A stretch of 64,000 nucleotides of DNA from GCA-2748575 sp965222725 (GTDB lineage: Bacteria > Pseudomonadota > Gammaproteobacteria > Pseudomonadales > Ketobacteraceae), in assembly GCA_965222725.1 (NCBI GenBank), contig OZ244969.1, positions 2,418,001 to 2,482,000 of the forward strand, read 5' to 3'. This document shows positions 1 to 9,162 of this stretch, one piece after another (within the stretch, counting starts at the first letter, position 1; each line of letters starts with the position of its first letter). The notes below the pieces were generated by a model, which saw nothing but the letters and a program-made list of their open reading frames with translations, ran no database searches and was not told the origin of the DNA. Position numbers and translations under genes: made by a program.

Positions 1-479
1 TTGTAACGGAAGGAATACATCAGAGTGGCGAACAACACCTCCACAAAAAAGCGTTGCGACTCGCCCCCTTCAAAGGCCGGCAAACACACCAGGTTTACCT
101 GGTTGGGAAAACGTTTCAGTTCCATGTTGGTAATGGGTGAAATGGCTTTCTTGAAACGTATGGCCGTTTCAATCGCCTCGCCCACGTTCTGGCAGGCCAT
201 GGCCGCAAAGCCGATCAGGCCATGGCCGTGAAACCCCAGTTTTTCACCAAAATGCAGCCCCAGCGCCGGGTCTTCCAGTTTGTCCATACAGCTTTGGATC
301 AGCTGCTTGTATTGCAGATAACTGATACGGGAATGAATATTGGCAAGGGTATGACGGGGAATATCGGTGTCCCGCAGAATATCTTCTGCGCTGATGCCCT
401 CAGCCACCGCGTGTTCCAGCAGCGCTTTCGGGTGGTTATGGAAGGAAACAATCGGGTCCTTGAGCGATACGATCTTCAT
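1..479 (-). CDS. AraC-family transcriptional regulator, N-terminal part (cut by window edge)
   Basis: The reading frame starts at an ATG at 479 and stays open to base 1, so about 159 N-terminal residues are present and the rest lies outside the window. The visible part begins MKIVSLKDPIVSF and resembles the 'arabinose-binding' sensory domain of OruR/ArgR-like AraC regulators (for example the stretch ALGLHFGEKLGFHGHG). The C-terminal helix-turn-helix would be off the edge and cannot be verified. An AGAGAGG sequence sits 8 bases upstream of the ATG. The gene is divergent from the FadL-type channel at 779, so regulating lipid uptake is a reasonable inference, not something the sequence proves. 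Confidence 0.75.
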   Translation of the reverse strand, partial: MKIVSLKDPIVSFHNHPKALLEHAVAEGISAEDILRDTDIPRHTLANIHSRISYLQYKQLIQSCMDKLEDPALGLHFGEKLGFHGHGLIGFAAMACQNVGEAIETAIRFKKAISPITNMELKRFPNQVNLVCLPAFEGGESQRFFVEVLFATLMYSFRY

Positions 480-778
480 CCCCTGTGCCTCTCTGTTGAT
501 CAGTTATTTTTGTTTTTTTGGTATTTTTATTTCTGGTTGCCCTGGTGGTGAATTCCACCACGACCATCCCTGATCAGGCCCGGTTTGGCGGTCTCTTTGT
601 TGCTGAGCCGATTCGTCCGCCGGTGCTGTAGCTAACCTGTTGAAATTACAGTTAAAACGGGCGTTGATACTGAGACCTGCCCCGCAATTCTGAGCTTTTT
701 TGTCCTTGTGAGACTATCGTACCAAGATTAACGTGGTAAGTCACTCGAAAATAAAAACATCAGAAACGAGATTCGACT
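480..778. promoter_or_regulatory. Divergent promoter region between the AraC gene and the FadL gene
   Basis: This is noncoding DNA between two divergent starts. It contains a T-rich tract at about 505-535 and otherwise mixed composition. No clear operator or sigma-70 pair can be fixed by eye. Both promoters must lie here if the two genes are expressed separately. Confidence 0.4.
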
Positions 779-2443
779 ATGGGGAAATGCAGCATTGCAC
801 GGGCTGGTGCGATAGCGTTGCTGTTCTGCTCAGGGGTGAGCCACGGCCAGATGATTCAGAACATTACCGTGGGCAATCCCAAGGCATTGGCGCTGGGGCA
901 TGCGGTAACCGCTGATCCTCCGGGTCTCGATTCCATTCACTTTAATCCGGCCGGGTTGGTAAAGCTTCAGGGGCGGGGGCAGCAGCTCAAGCTGCTGGCA
1001 GCCCATATGGAAATCACCAGTGAAACCGGTGACGCACGCAATGTGCCGGAAATTGTTGAGACCTGGGAAGACCTTAACGGCAAACCTTTCCCGGTGGATG
1101 ATCAGGCAAACCTTTCCGCCACCGCTACCAAACCCATGCTCACCATTCCCTTTGAAGGTATGACCGATGTACCCGCCATTATCGCGCCGTTCGGTGGCGC
1201 CTGGTTTGATGGTGGCCAGGGAATGACATTCGCGACCACGGTTTATACCCCGGCAGCCTTCGGCTTTCAGCGCGACCGGGAAAAGGATCCGGGTTCCTAT
1301 CAGGGTTATGAAGTGGCGCTGACACGGCTGACCTATCTGGCCCCCAGTGTGGGCATTCAGGTGTCAGACACGTTAGCTGTGGGCTTGAGTGTTGGTATTT
1401 CCTGGCACGGCTTTGGTACCAAAACCAAGTTCCGGGCACCGGAGCAAACCCTGGTGTTTCTGCAGGGAACCACCGAACAGTTGAACAACGCGATTCCCGA
1501 TGAGGACGATCGTCTCTCCATTCTGGGTGCTTACGACAACGTGGGCGATTTAACCCTGGAGATGGAAGATGCCGTATCCCCCAGTTTTAATCTGGGGGTG
1601 CTTTGGGAACCGACCCCCTGGATATCCTTCGGTCTGGTCTACCAAAGTGAAGCGGTGGCCGATATGGAAGGGGAATTCGTGATGGAATACTCCGATGAAT
1701 TCCTCGGTACCACCACGGACCTGCAACCGCTGTCGCCGATATTGGGAGCACTCTTTGATGGCGCCCCTTTTAATGCGGTGCCCAGAGAATCAGGCAACGT
1801 GGAATTTGAAATGACCATGCCCCAGCATATTGCGCTGGGCACATCCATCCGCCTGTTTCCCGATCTGAAATTGAACCTGGACGTGAAATGGACTGATTAC
1901 ACTGTGTGGGACACCTTTGTGATCAAGTTCGACCAGAACGTGGACTTTCTTAACCTGGCCAGTGTGATTAACGATATCGCCAGCAAGTCCGGCGCCGATG
2001 TGGGCGATAATGCCGACCCCAATGAGTTGCGCCTGCCCCGGGGATATGAGGCGGTAACGTCCTGGGCCGTGGGGTTGGAGTACCAGTGGAATGACAATAC
2101 CGTATTGCGTTTTGGTTATGAGCCGCGCGGCAATGCGGTGCCGGGGAACAATTATGACTTTCTGGTGCCGATCGGTGATGCCACCCTGTACTCCTTCGGT
2201 TTTGGCTACCAGTTCGATGCCTATAGCCGTATGGATTTTGGTTTAGCTTACCTGCACTCCGAATTTGATGCCGATGTAAACTGGGTGGAGGATGAGGATG
2301 GCAATCTTCAGGCCGTGGGCGAATCGAAAAATGCCAACGACACCACGCCTGGTCAGGTGGTGTACAACCCTTACGCTTTTTTGCCCATCTCAGGGGAAAC
2401 CAGCGCTTATCTGGTGACCTTCAGTTACGACGAACGTTTTTAA
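779..2443 (+). CDS. OmpP1/FadL-family outer-membrane lipid/hydrocarbon channel
   Basis: The product has 554 residues, with a Sec signal peptide at residues 1 to about 24 (hydrophobic AGAIALLFCSGVSHG, then Q). The mature N-terminus carries the FadL-type signature NPKALALGHAVTADPPG and FNPAGLVKL, and the rest alternates in the manner of a beta-barrel, ending in Tyr-Asp-Glu-Arg-Phe with the terminal aromatic residue expected of outer-membrane proteins. Family members carry long-chain fatty acids or hydrophobic compounds across the outer membrane. A clear paralogue is at 55071-56702. The ATG has only a weak upstream purine stretch. The substrate cannot be read from the sequence. Confidence 0.88.
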   Translation: MGKCSIARAGAIALLFCSGVSHGQMIQNITVGNPKALALGHAVTADPPGLDSIHFNPAGLVKLQGRGQQLKLLAAHMEITSETGDARNVPEIVETWEDLNGKPFPVDDQANLSATATKPMLTIPFEGMTDVPAIIAPFGGAWFDGGQGMTFATTVYTPAAFGFQRDREKDPGSYQGYEVALTRLTYLAPSVGIQVSDTLAVGLSVGISWHGFGTKTKFRAPEQTLVFLQGTTEQLNNAIPDEDDRLSILGAYDNVGDLTLEMEDAVSPSFNLGVLWEPTPWISFGLVYQSEAVADMEGEFVMEYSDEFLGTTTDLQPLSPILGALFDGAPFNAVPRESGNVEFEMTMPQHIALGTSIRLFPDLKLNLDVKWTDYTVWDTFVIKFDQNVDFLNLASVINDIASKSGADVGDNADPNELRLPRGYEAVTSWAVGLEYQWNDNTVLRFGYEPRGNAVPGNNYDFLVPIGDATLYSFGFGYQFDAYSRMDFGLAYLHSEFDADVNWVEDEDGNLQAVGESKNANDTTPGQVVYNPYAFLPISGETSAYLVTFSYDERF

Positions 2444-2554
2444 CGCTTCTTAAGCCCCTGATTTATACGGATTTCAGAAATCCGGACTTTCCATTTGCCT
2501 CTGAGCGCTCGCTTGCCGATACTTGAGGAAACGCATGCGGGCAAAGGGGCAGTT

Positions 2555-4486
2555 GTGTCGGAAAACGTTCTGTTAACACTGGCAATCATCGGGGTTTGCG
2601 GGTTGGCTTGTCAGTGGGTGGCATGGCGCATGCGTCTGCCTTCTATTCTGTTCCTGCTGCTCACCGGTATTGTGCTGGGCCCGGCCACCGGTTTTCTTGC
2701 GCCGGACGATCTGTTCGGCGATCTGCTGTTTCCGCTGGTATCCCTTGGGGTGGCGGTGATTCTGTTCGAAGGCAGCCTCACGCTTAAATTCCAGGAAATC
2801 AAAGGCACCCAGGATGTGGTGGTGCGTCTGGTGACCATTGGTGTTTTCGTCAGCTGGACCCTGATTGCGGCCTTTACTCATTTTGTACTGGATTTTACCT
2901 GGCAGATTGCCACGCTTTTTGGTGCGCTGGTGGTGGTGACCGGCCCCACGGTGATCGTGCCCATGTTGCGTACCATTCGCCCCAATGCCCAGATTACCAA
3001 TATCCTCCGCTGGGAAGGGATTCTGATTGATCCCATCGGTGCACTGCTGGCGGTGCTGGTGTTTGATTTTATTGTGGCCAGCGCCAGTGGCCAGGATGAA
3101 TGGCAGACGGTGGCGGGTGTGTTCACCTGGATGCTGGGTGTGGGGATTTCTATCGGCATTGGCGGCGGTGTTGCTGTCAGCAAGATTCTGGGCAGTCCGA
3201 AAATGCCCAAGTACCTGCATAATATTTTTGTGTTGATCGCGGTGTTTGCTGCCTTTGCGGTGGCGAACACGCTGGCGGAAGAATCCGGTTTGCTGGCGGT
3301 GACGTTGATGGGTATCTGGATGGCTAATCGCAGTGATGTGCCCATCGAACGCATTCTTAACTTTAAAGAAAGTCTGAGTCTGCTTCTGATTTCCGGGCTC
3401 TTTATTCTGCTGGCGGCGCGTCTGCAACTGGAAGAGTTGCTGGCACTGGGCTGGCCGGCACTGATGATTTTATTGCTCATACAATTTCTGGTGCAGCCCG
3501 CCAAGGTCTTTTTGTCTGCCATTGGTTCCAACCTGAACTGGCGCGAAAAAATCATGATCTCCTGGATCGGTCCCCGCGGGATTATTGCGGCTGCGGTGTC
3601 TGCGTTGTTCGCATTGCGTTTGCAGCAACTGGGATTTGAAGATACCTCGGTGCTGGTGTCGCTTACCTTTGCGGTTATTATCGGCACGGTGGTGATCCAG
3701 AGCCTGACCGCCAAAACTCTGGCCCGGTTGCTGGGGGTTTCTGAAGGGGAGTCCCGCGGTTTGCTGATCGTCGGCGCCAACCCCGTGGCCCGAGCCATTG
3801 GCAAGGAGCTGAAGGCCAACGATTATCACGTGCTGCTGGTGGACAGTCACTGGCCCCATGTGAGCGAAGCACGTATGGCAGGCTTGCCGATTTTTCATGG
3901 CAACCCGGTATCGCAGATTGCCGATCAGCGACTGGATCTGGTGGGTTATGGGTACATGCTGGGGTTATCGTCCAACGACGATCTGAATGTGTTGTCTGCA
4001 CAGCGCTACGTGACTGAGTTTGGTAACAAGAATACCTTTACGTTGCGCAAAACCGTTTCCAAGAAAAACCCGGAAAAACATGAAGCCTCCGAACAAATGC
4101 GCGGCCGTTCCCTGTTTGGCGAAAGTATCAGTTATTCCAAACTGGCCAGCCTGCTTGCCCAGGGCGCGGAAATGAAATCCACTGTACTGCGGGAGGAGTT
4201 TAATCTGGATGACTATCTGGATGTTTATCAGGAGCGCGCTATTCCCCTGTTTCTGGTGAAAGAGAGCGGCAAACTGGTGGTGATTTCCGGTGAGATAGAT
4301 CCGCAGGTGGCAGTACCCGGAACCAAGATTATCAGCCTGGTGAAGGTGGATAAGGAGAAAGAGAAAGAAAAAGAACGGGAACGTGCCCAGGAGCGGGAAA
4401 AAGCCCAGGAGCGTGCCAAGGAGAAAGAAAAGGACAAACAAAAACCGGATAAAGGTGATGCTGATGGAGCAGGCCAGCCGGCGTAA
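2555..4486 (+). CDS. CPA1-type Na+(K+)/H+ antiporter with C-terminal TrkA-N-like domain and charged tail
   Basis: The N-terminal 400 or so residues are polytopic membrane sequence of the NhaP/CPA1 type, with PSILFLLLTGIVLGP, VTGPTVIVPML, and IDPIGALLAVLVFDF carrying the acidic ion-binding region. About residues 405-520 form a Rossmann-like TrkA-N domain (LLIVGANPVARAIGKEL). The last 45 residues or so are almost purely Lys, Glu, Arg and Gln. I place the start at GTG 2555 because AAAGGGG lies 5 bases upstream; an in-frame TTG at 2495 would add 20 residues with no ribosome site. The role is inner-membrane cation/proton exchange, with nucleotide gating inferred from the TrkA-N domain. Confidence 0.87.
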   Translation: MSENVLLTLAIIGVCGLACQWVAWRMRLPSILFLLLTGIVLGPATGFLAPDDLFGDLLFPLVSLGVAVILFEGSLTLKFQEIKGTQDVVVRLVTIGVFVSWTLIAAFTHFVLDFTWQIATLFGALVVVTGPTVIVPMLRTIRPNAQITNILRWEGILIDPIGALLAVLVFDFIVASASGQDEWQTVAGVFTWMLGVGISIGIGGGVAVSKILGSPKMPKYLHNIFVLIAVFAAFAVANTLAEESGLLAVTLMGIWMANRSDVPIERILNFKESLSLLLISGLFILLAARLQLEELLALGWPALMILLLIQFLVQPAKVFLSAIGSNLNWREKIMISWIGPRGIIAAAVSALFALRLQQLGFEDTSVLVSLTFAVIIGTVVIQSLTAKTLARLLGVSEGESRGLLIVGANPVARAIGKELKANDYHVLLVDSHWPHVSEARMAGLPIFHGNPVSQIADQRLDLVGYGYMLGLSSNDDLNVLSAQRYVTEFGNKNTFTLRKTVSKKNPEKHEASEQMRGRSLFGESISYSKLASLLAQGAEMKSTVLREEFNLDDYLDVYQERAIPLFLVKESGKLVVISGEIDPQVAVPGTKIISLVKVDKEKEKEKERERAQEREKAQERAKEKEKDKQKPDKGDADGAGQPA

Positions 4487-4614
4487 AGCTGCGAAGATTA
4501 ATTTGGTCTGAAGCCGGTGGTTTTAGCCCATGACCCACCGGATCGACAATGTTACATTAGCCCCTGTGTTTGATGTTGAACGCCGCCTTTCTGTGGCGTA
4601 GCTGAGTGATGTAA

Positions 4615-5667
4615 ATGACGCTTCTATTTGTTTACCTGGCAGTTGCCATTGGTGTTTCTTTTTTATGTTCCGTACTGGAAGCTGTGCTGCTGTCCATTAC
4701 CCCCAGCTATGTGGAAAAAACCCAGTCGGAGCGCCCCGTTGCCGGTGGCCGGCTGATTAAAGTCAGGGACCGGCTGGATGAATCCCTGTCCAGTATTCTG
4801 ATACTCAATACCTTTGCCCATACCATGGGGGCAGCCGGCGTTGGCTCCCAGGCGTTGCAGGTGTTCGGTGAGGAATGGGAAACTCTGATTGCCGTGCTGT
4901 TGACCCTGGCGATTCTGTACTTTTCAGAAATCATTCCCAAAACCCTGGGCGCCACTTTCTGGCGGCAACTGGCAGTCCCTGCGGCCTTTACCATTTCCTG
5001 GCTGGTGAAAATTGTGTATCCGTTGGTGTGGGTTTCCACCTTACTGACCAAATTGTTTAACCCTGGCAAGGAAAACGAAATCACCCGGGAAGAGATCATT
5101 GCCCTGGCCTCTCTCGGCCACCGTGACGGTACTCTGTTTTCCCAGGAAAACGAGTATCTTTCGAATCTGCTCCGCCTGCGGGAAATCCGCACCGAGCAGA
5201 TTTTTACGCCGCGATCGGTGGTACACATGCTGCCGGATTCCGTTACTGTGTCCCAGGCCCTGGACACACCGGAAACATCCCAGTTCACCCGCATTCCGGT
5301 ATACGGTGACAAGGGGATTGATGACATCAAAGGGAAGATAATCCGGGCGGATCTGTTTGAAGCGGAGCGCAGTGGTCATGGGGGTGATCCCATCACCAGC
5401 GTGATGAAGCCCATCGTGCGGGTATCCGAAAAGCTGCCGGTGCAGTTATTGCTGGATATGTTTATCAAGCAAAAGGCACATCTGTTTCTGGTGGAGGATG
5501 AGTTTGGTCAGACCGCCGGTGTGGTGACCCTGGAAGATGCGATCGAAACCTTGCTGGGCAGGGAAATTGTGGATGAACGGGATATCGTGGAGGATATGCA
5601 GGCTTTGGCGCGAACCCGTTACCGTGATCGCCTGCGTGATGAGAAATCCCGGCAATCTTCGGACTAG
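4615..5667 (+). CDS. CNNM/CorC-family transporter (DUF21 membrane domain plus CBS pair)
   Basis: The 350-residue product has a DUF21/CNNM membrane domain in about residues 1-160 (MTLLFVYLAVAIGVSFLCSV, then SSILILNTFAHTMGAAGVG and YFSEIIPKTLGA, a hallmark of the family). CBS-type sequence follows at about 190-325 (FTPRSVVHMLP, FTRIPVYGDKG and FLVEDEFGQTAGVVTLEDAIETLLG). Related proteins are linked to Mg2+/Co2+ efflux. The transporter-associated CorC_HlyC domain seen at the C-terminus of many relatives is missing, and the protein ends in a short charged tail. It follows the antiporter on the same strand with a gap of 128 bases. Confidence 0.87.
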   Translation: MTLLFVYLAVAIGVSFLCSVLEAVLLSITPSYVEKTQSERPVAGGRLIKVRDRLDESLSSILILNTFAHTMGAAGVGSQALQVFGEEWETLIAVLLTLAILYFSEIIPKTLGATFWRQLAVPAAFTISWLVKIVYPLVWVSTLLTKLFNPGKENEITREEIIALASLGHRDGTLFSQENEYLSNLLRLREIRTEQIFTPRSVVHMLPDSVTVSQALDTPETSQFTRIPVYGDKGIDDIKGKIIRADLFEAERSGHGGDPITSVMKPIVRVSEKLPVQLLLDMFIKQKAHLFLVEDEFGQTAGVVTLEDAIETLLGREIVDERDIVEDMQALARTRYRDRLRDEKSRQSSD

Positions 5668-5687
5668 CTCGCAGCTAACACGCAGTT

Positions 5688-5722
5688 AACACGCAACTAG
5701 TACACTGAGGTGCGTGTTTGTT
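5688..5722. terminator. Possible hairpin terminator between convergent genes
   Basis: AACACGCA at 5688-5695 pairs with TGCGTGTT at 5711-5718, followed by TTGTT on the + strand. The loop is 15 nt, so the hairpin is only moderately strong. The motif TAACACGCA also occurs as a direct repeat just before it. It lies between the ends of the CNNM gene and the acyltransferase gene. Confidence 0.4.
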
Positions 5723-5726
5723 GATA

Positions 5727-6353
5727 TCAGTCCGGTTTGTTCTCGCTGTCCTTGCGGGACTTTACCGCGTCGCCGGAAAAGTTCCGGCTGTGCTTGCCCT
5801 GAATGGGCTCATAGAACTTTTTGATTTCCAGCAGATCGGTTTCAAAGTCGCCGGTAGGGTGAAACACTGGCCCCAGGCCACCGCACTTGCGGCCAAAGTC
5901 CAGATAGCCCAGCACGATGGGCACATTGGCGCCCTGGGCAATATAGTAAAAGCCGCTTTTCCAGTAGGTAACCTGGCCGCGGGTGCCTTCGGGTGGTACA
6001 GCTACTGTCATGGTGTCTGTGGCGTTAAAAGCCGCTACGGTGTCGTTCACCAGATTGGATGCCGAGCTGCGGTTAACGGCGATGCCTCCCAGCCAGCGCA
6101 TGACCGGGCCGCGCCAGCCATGGAACAGGGAATCCTTGCCCATCCAGAAGATTTTCAACCGGTAACGAAAGGCCATCAGCAGGGTAAAGTAAAAATCCCA
6201 GTTGCTGGTATGGGGGGCGGCAATAAGCACGTATTTGGGGATCTCGGGGCGCTGGCCTTCCACCTTCCAGCCGGCCAGCCATAGCAGCAGGCGACTGAGC
6301 CAATGGCACAGTGGCGCAACAACAGGCGTATCAAAAATGGTATGTCGGTTCAT
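5727..6353 (-). CDS. Lysophospholipid acyltransferase-family protein (PlsC type)
   Basis: The 208-residue product carries the acyltransferase motif I HTSNWD at residues 48-53 (the HX4D catalytic pair), with the glycerophosphate-binding region GGIAVNRSSA near 89-98 and motif III PEGTR at 121-125. Such enzymes transfer an acyl chain from acyl-ACP or acyl-CoA to a lysolipid at the inner membrane. The protein is short and lacks a long C-terminal domain; an N-terminal hydrophobic stretch (PLCHWLSRLLLWLAGW) could anchor it. It lies 130 bases downstream of sufE on the same strand and is probably a separate unit. Confidence 0.85.
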   Translation of the reverse strand: MNRHTIFDTPVVAPLCHWLSRLLLWLAGWKVEGQRPEIPKYVLIAAPHTSNWDFYFTLLMAFRYRLKIFWMGKDSLFHGWRGPVMRWLGGIAVNRSSASNLVNDTVAAFNATDTMTVAVPPEGTRGQVTYWKSGFYYIAQGANVPIVLGYLDFGRKCGGLGPVFHPTGDFETDLLEIKKFYEPIQGKHSRNFSGDAVKSRKDSENKPD

Positions 6354-6482
6354 GGTGTCCAGCGGCGTATCCGGCCAAAAAGGCTTGGCATTCTAACTGA
6401 ATTTTCTCCGTGCCGCGAAAGGAATCTGGCCGTGCTTTACGCCCAGGTTATGGGGCGGGTAACAAATTCAGTTGTAGTGTGT

Positions 6483-6923
6483 TCAGGCGTGCTCTTCCGC
6501 CAGCTGGCGAATTTTTCCCACCATGGATTTCAGGCCGTTGCCACGGGTAGGGCTAAGGTGCTGAATCAGCTGGGTTTGTTCGAAATAGCTGTCCACGTCA
6601 AAATCCAGAATGGCCCGGGGGCTCTGGTGATTGAAGGCGGCCATCACCATGGCGGCCAGCCCGCGCACGATATGGGCGTCGCTTTCCACCAGAAAATCGA
6701 TGCAGTTATCGGCTTCATTGAAGGTGCCGTGAATCCACACCTGGCTCTGGCAGCCGTGTACGAAATTGGCGTCGGTTTTCAGTGTGTCCGGCATGGGGGG
6801 CAGCTTTTTGCCCAGGTCGATAATGTAACGGTAGCGGTCTTCCCAGCTGTCGAAGAATTCCAGGTCCTCGATCAGGTCTTCCTGGGTAATGCTTGTGCCA
6901 AAAGGGCTGCTTGTTTCTGTCAT
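6483..6923 (-). CDS. sufE: SufE-family cysteine desulfuration protein
   Basis: The 146-residue product has the SufE fold signature, with the sulfur-accepting cysteine in VHGCQSQVW (Cys58). SufE takes persulfide sulfur from SufS and passes it to the SufBCD scaffold. It is the last gene of the SUF operon here, 11 bases after sufT, with GGGAAG placed upstream of the ATG. Length and motif match family norms, so the call is firm. Confidence 0.93.
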   Translation of the reverse strand: MTETSSPFGTSITQEDLIEDLEFFDSWEDRYRYIIDLGKKLPPMPDTLKTDANFVHGCQSQVWIHGTFNEADNCIDFLVESDAHIVRGLAAMVMAAFNHQSPRAILDFDVDSYFEQTQLIQHLSPTRGNGLKSMVGKIRQLAEEHA

Positions 6924-6934
6924 CAGTCTTCCCG

Positions 6935-7486
6935 TTAAAAAATGCCAAGCTCCAGCTGGGCTTCGTCGGAAATCATGTCCCGGCTCCAGGGGGGATCGAA
7001 TACCAGCTTCACGTCCACCTCGTCCACGTTAGGCACTTTTTTCAGGCGGTAGCGCACATCGTCCGCCAGTACCTGGCCCATGCCGCAGGTGGGTGCTGTC
7101 AGGGTCATATCCACACTGACTTTGGCGTGGCCGTTGTCGTCCCGATGGATGTCCACCTTGTACACCAGCCCCAGATCCACAATGCTGACCGGAATTTCCG
7201 GGTCGTATACGGTGCGCAGGGTGTCCCAGATGTAGCTGTCTTTGACTTCACCTTCCTCGGCGCCGGGGTACTCGATTTCTTCCGGTTCCAGGCCCAGGGC
7301 TTCTGCGTCTGTGCCATCCACCCGGGCCAGGTTGCCTTTGTAGCTGACCGTATAGGTACCGCCACGGGCCTGGGTAATGGTGACAAAGGTGTTTTTGGGG
7401 ATAACGATGGGCTCGCCGGAAGGTACCAGGCGGGCAGGGCAGTCCTGGACTGCCGCTACCATCCGTTGTTCAAGTTGCGCATTCAT
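6935..7486 (-). CDS. sufT: SufT, Fe-S assembly factor (DUF59/MIP18 family)
   Basis: The 183-residue product has a short N-terminal domain followed by a DUF59/MIP18-type domain from about residue 85 (YDPEIPVSIVDLGLVYKVDI, then LTAPTCGMG and VFDPPWSRDMIS). SufT proteins act in maturation of Fe-S enzymes, probably in cluster transfer. The gene sits between sufA and sufE with gaps of 4 and 11 bases, so it is part of the SUF transcript. The conserved cysteine in TAPTCGMG is present. Confidence 0.92.
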   Translation of the reverse strand: MNAQLEQRMVAAVQDCPARLVPSGEPIVIPKNTFVTITQARGGTYTVSYKGNLARVDGTDAEALGLEPEEIEYPGAEEGEVKDSYIWDTLRTVYDPEIPVSIVDLGLVYKVDIHRDDNGHAKVSVDMTLTAPTCGMGQVLADDVRYRLKKVPNVDEVDVKLVFDPPWSRDMISDEAQLELGIF

Positions 7487-7490
7487 GCTG

Positions 7491-7859
7491 TTAGTTCACT
7501 GTAAAGCTTTCGCCGCAGCCGCATTCGCCGGTTACGTTCGGGTTACGGAACTGAATGTTGGCGTTCAGCCCCTGCTTGACGAAGTCAATTTCGGTGCCGT
7601 TAATTACCGGCAGGCTGGCAGTATCAATGAACAGGGTGAGGTTTTCATTGACCTCGATTAGGGTGTCGCTGTCTTCCGGGGTATCCACATAATCCAGCAC
7701 GTACATAAAACCGGAGCAGCCGCTGGGCTTGACACTGATACGGACACCTCTGGCCTCGGGCTGTTCCGCCAGCTTGTCCCTGAAGTGTTTTATGGCATTG
7801 TTCGTTACCAGAATATTGGTGGAGTCTTTCTGACCGGGTACAAAGGTTTCTACTGTCAT
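7491..7859 (-). CDS. sufA: A-type Fe-S carrier SufA/ErpA-like
   Basis: The 122-residue product is an HesB/IscA-family A-type carrier with the three conserved cysteines: one in KPSGCSGFMYVLDY and two in CGCGESF near the C-terminus. A-type proteins receive clusters from the scaffold and pass them to apoproteins. Placement directly after sufS in the SUF operon favours SufA over IscA or ErpA. GAGGTGA lies upstream of the ATG. Confidence 0.9.
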   Translation of the reverse strand: MTVETFVPGQKDSTNILVTNNAIKHFRDKLAEQPEARGVRISVKPSGCSGFMYVLDYVDTPEDSDTLIEVNENLTLFIDTASLPVINGTEIDFVKQGLNANIQFRNPNVTGECGCGESFTVN

Positions 7860-7882
7860 GGAGTGTTCACCTCTTTCAGCAT

Positions 7883-9142
7883 CTAGAGCAGCAGCATCTT
7901 TGCCTTCTCCAGTCCGGCAAAGAGCTGATCGATTTCGTCTCGGGTATTGTAGAACGCGAACGATGCCCGGATGGTGCCGGGAATCGCAAACTGATCCATG
8001 ATGGGCATGGCGCAGTGGTTACCGGTTCTTACCGCTATGCCCTGCTGATCCAGCAAGGTACCCACATCGTGGGGATGAGCGCCTTCCATCAGAAAGGAAA
8101 AGGCGCCAGTCTTGTTGCGGGCAGTGCCTACTAGGCGCAGGCCGTCAAAATTGGCGGCTTTCTCATTGGCATAAGACATGAGGCCGGCTTCGTGAATTTC
8201 AATGGCGGCTCTGGGCAACTGGTTCAGGTATTCGATGGCCGCAGCCAGGCCGATAGCTCCAGCGATATTGGGGGTGCCGGCTTCGTATTTGTAGGGCAGT
8301 TCATTGTAGGTGGTGCCATCGAAGGATACGGTTTCAATCATTTCACCGCCGGCTTGATAAGGCACCATTTTTTCCAGCAGTTCCTTCTTGCCGTAAAGCG
8401 CACCGATACCGGTGGGGCCAAACAATTTATGGCCGGAGAAAGCGTAAAAGTCGCAATCCAGCGCCTGTACATCCACGGGCCAGTGGGGTACACCCTGGGC
8501 GCCGTCGATACAGACCACGGCGCCGGCATCGTGGCCCTTGTCGATAATGGTTTTAATGGGGTTGATGGTTCCCAGCGCGTTGGACACATGAACGATGGAA
8601 ATAAATTTCGTGTTCTCGTTCAGCAGGCGGTCGAAGGCTTCCATGTCCAGCTCGCCGTTATCAAACACCGGAATCACCTTCAGGGTGGCACCGGTCATCT
8701 GGGCGGCAATCTGCCAGGGAACAATATTGGAATGGTGTTCCATGGCGCTGATCAGCATTTCATCCCCCGGTTTCAGAAACGCCCGCGCGTAACTGTGGGC
8801 CACCAGGTTTAATGCTTCAGTGGTACCCCGGGTCCAGATAATCTGGCTGGGGGAGGGGGCATTCATAAAACGCTGCACGCTTACCCGGGCATTTTCAAAA
8901 TCCCGGGTGGCCATGTCGCTCAGGGTATGGGCACCACGGTGCACATTGGAGTTAATGGTTTCGTAATACTGGCTCAGGGCATGAATAACCGCTGCAGGCT
9001 TTTGTGTGGTGGCTGCATTATCCAGGTACACCAGGGGCCGGCCTTTCACTTCCTGATGCAGAATAGGAAAGTCCGCACGGATCTTTGTCAGATCCAGTTC
9101 CAGATCCACAGGTGATTGCAGGTTGGGATTCTCGATGGTCAT
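7883..9142 (-). CDS. sufS: SufS cysteine desulfurase
   Basis: This is a group II cysteine desulfurase of 419 residues that uses pyridoxal phosphate to remove sulfur from cysteine. Visible residues include DNAATTQKP, the HHSNIVPWQ loop, the PLP lysine in FSGHKLFGPTG (Lys239) and the active cysteine in RTGNHCAMPI (Cys377). I choose ATG 9142; a GTG at 9154 would add 4 residues but its ribosome site is too close. It is followed by sufA and works with SufE, which is also in the operon. Confidence 0.95.
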   Translation of the reverse strand: MTIENPNLQSPVDLELDLTKIRADFPILHQEVKGRPLVYLDNAATTQKPAAVIHALSQYYETINSNVHRGAHTLSDMATRDFENARVSVQRFMNAPSPSQIIWTRGTTEALNLVAHSYARAFLKPGDEMLISAMEHHSNIVPWQIAAQMTGATLKVIPVFDNGELDMEAFDRLLNENTKFISIVHVSNALGTINPIKTIIDKGHDAGAVVCIDGAQGVPHWPVDVQALDCDFYAFSGHKLFGPTGIGALYGKKELLEKMVPYQAGGEMIETVSFDGTTYNELPYKYEAGTPNIAGAIGLAAAIEYLNQLPRAAIEIHEAGLMSYANEKAANFDGLRLVGTARNKTGAFSFLMEGAHPHDVGTLLDQQGIAVRTGNHCAMPIMDQFAIPGTIRASFAFYNTRDEIDQLFAGLEKAKMLLL

Positions 9143-9162
9143 GCCGTAACTCACACCTTAAT

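Noticed and set aside
2573..3819. Long reverse-strand open frames inside the antiporter gene
   Set aside because: They are antisense shadows of a clearly real gene, rich in Pro/Ser/His without domain patterns.
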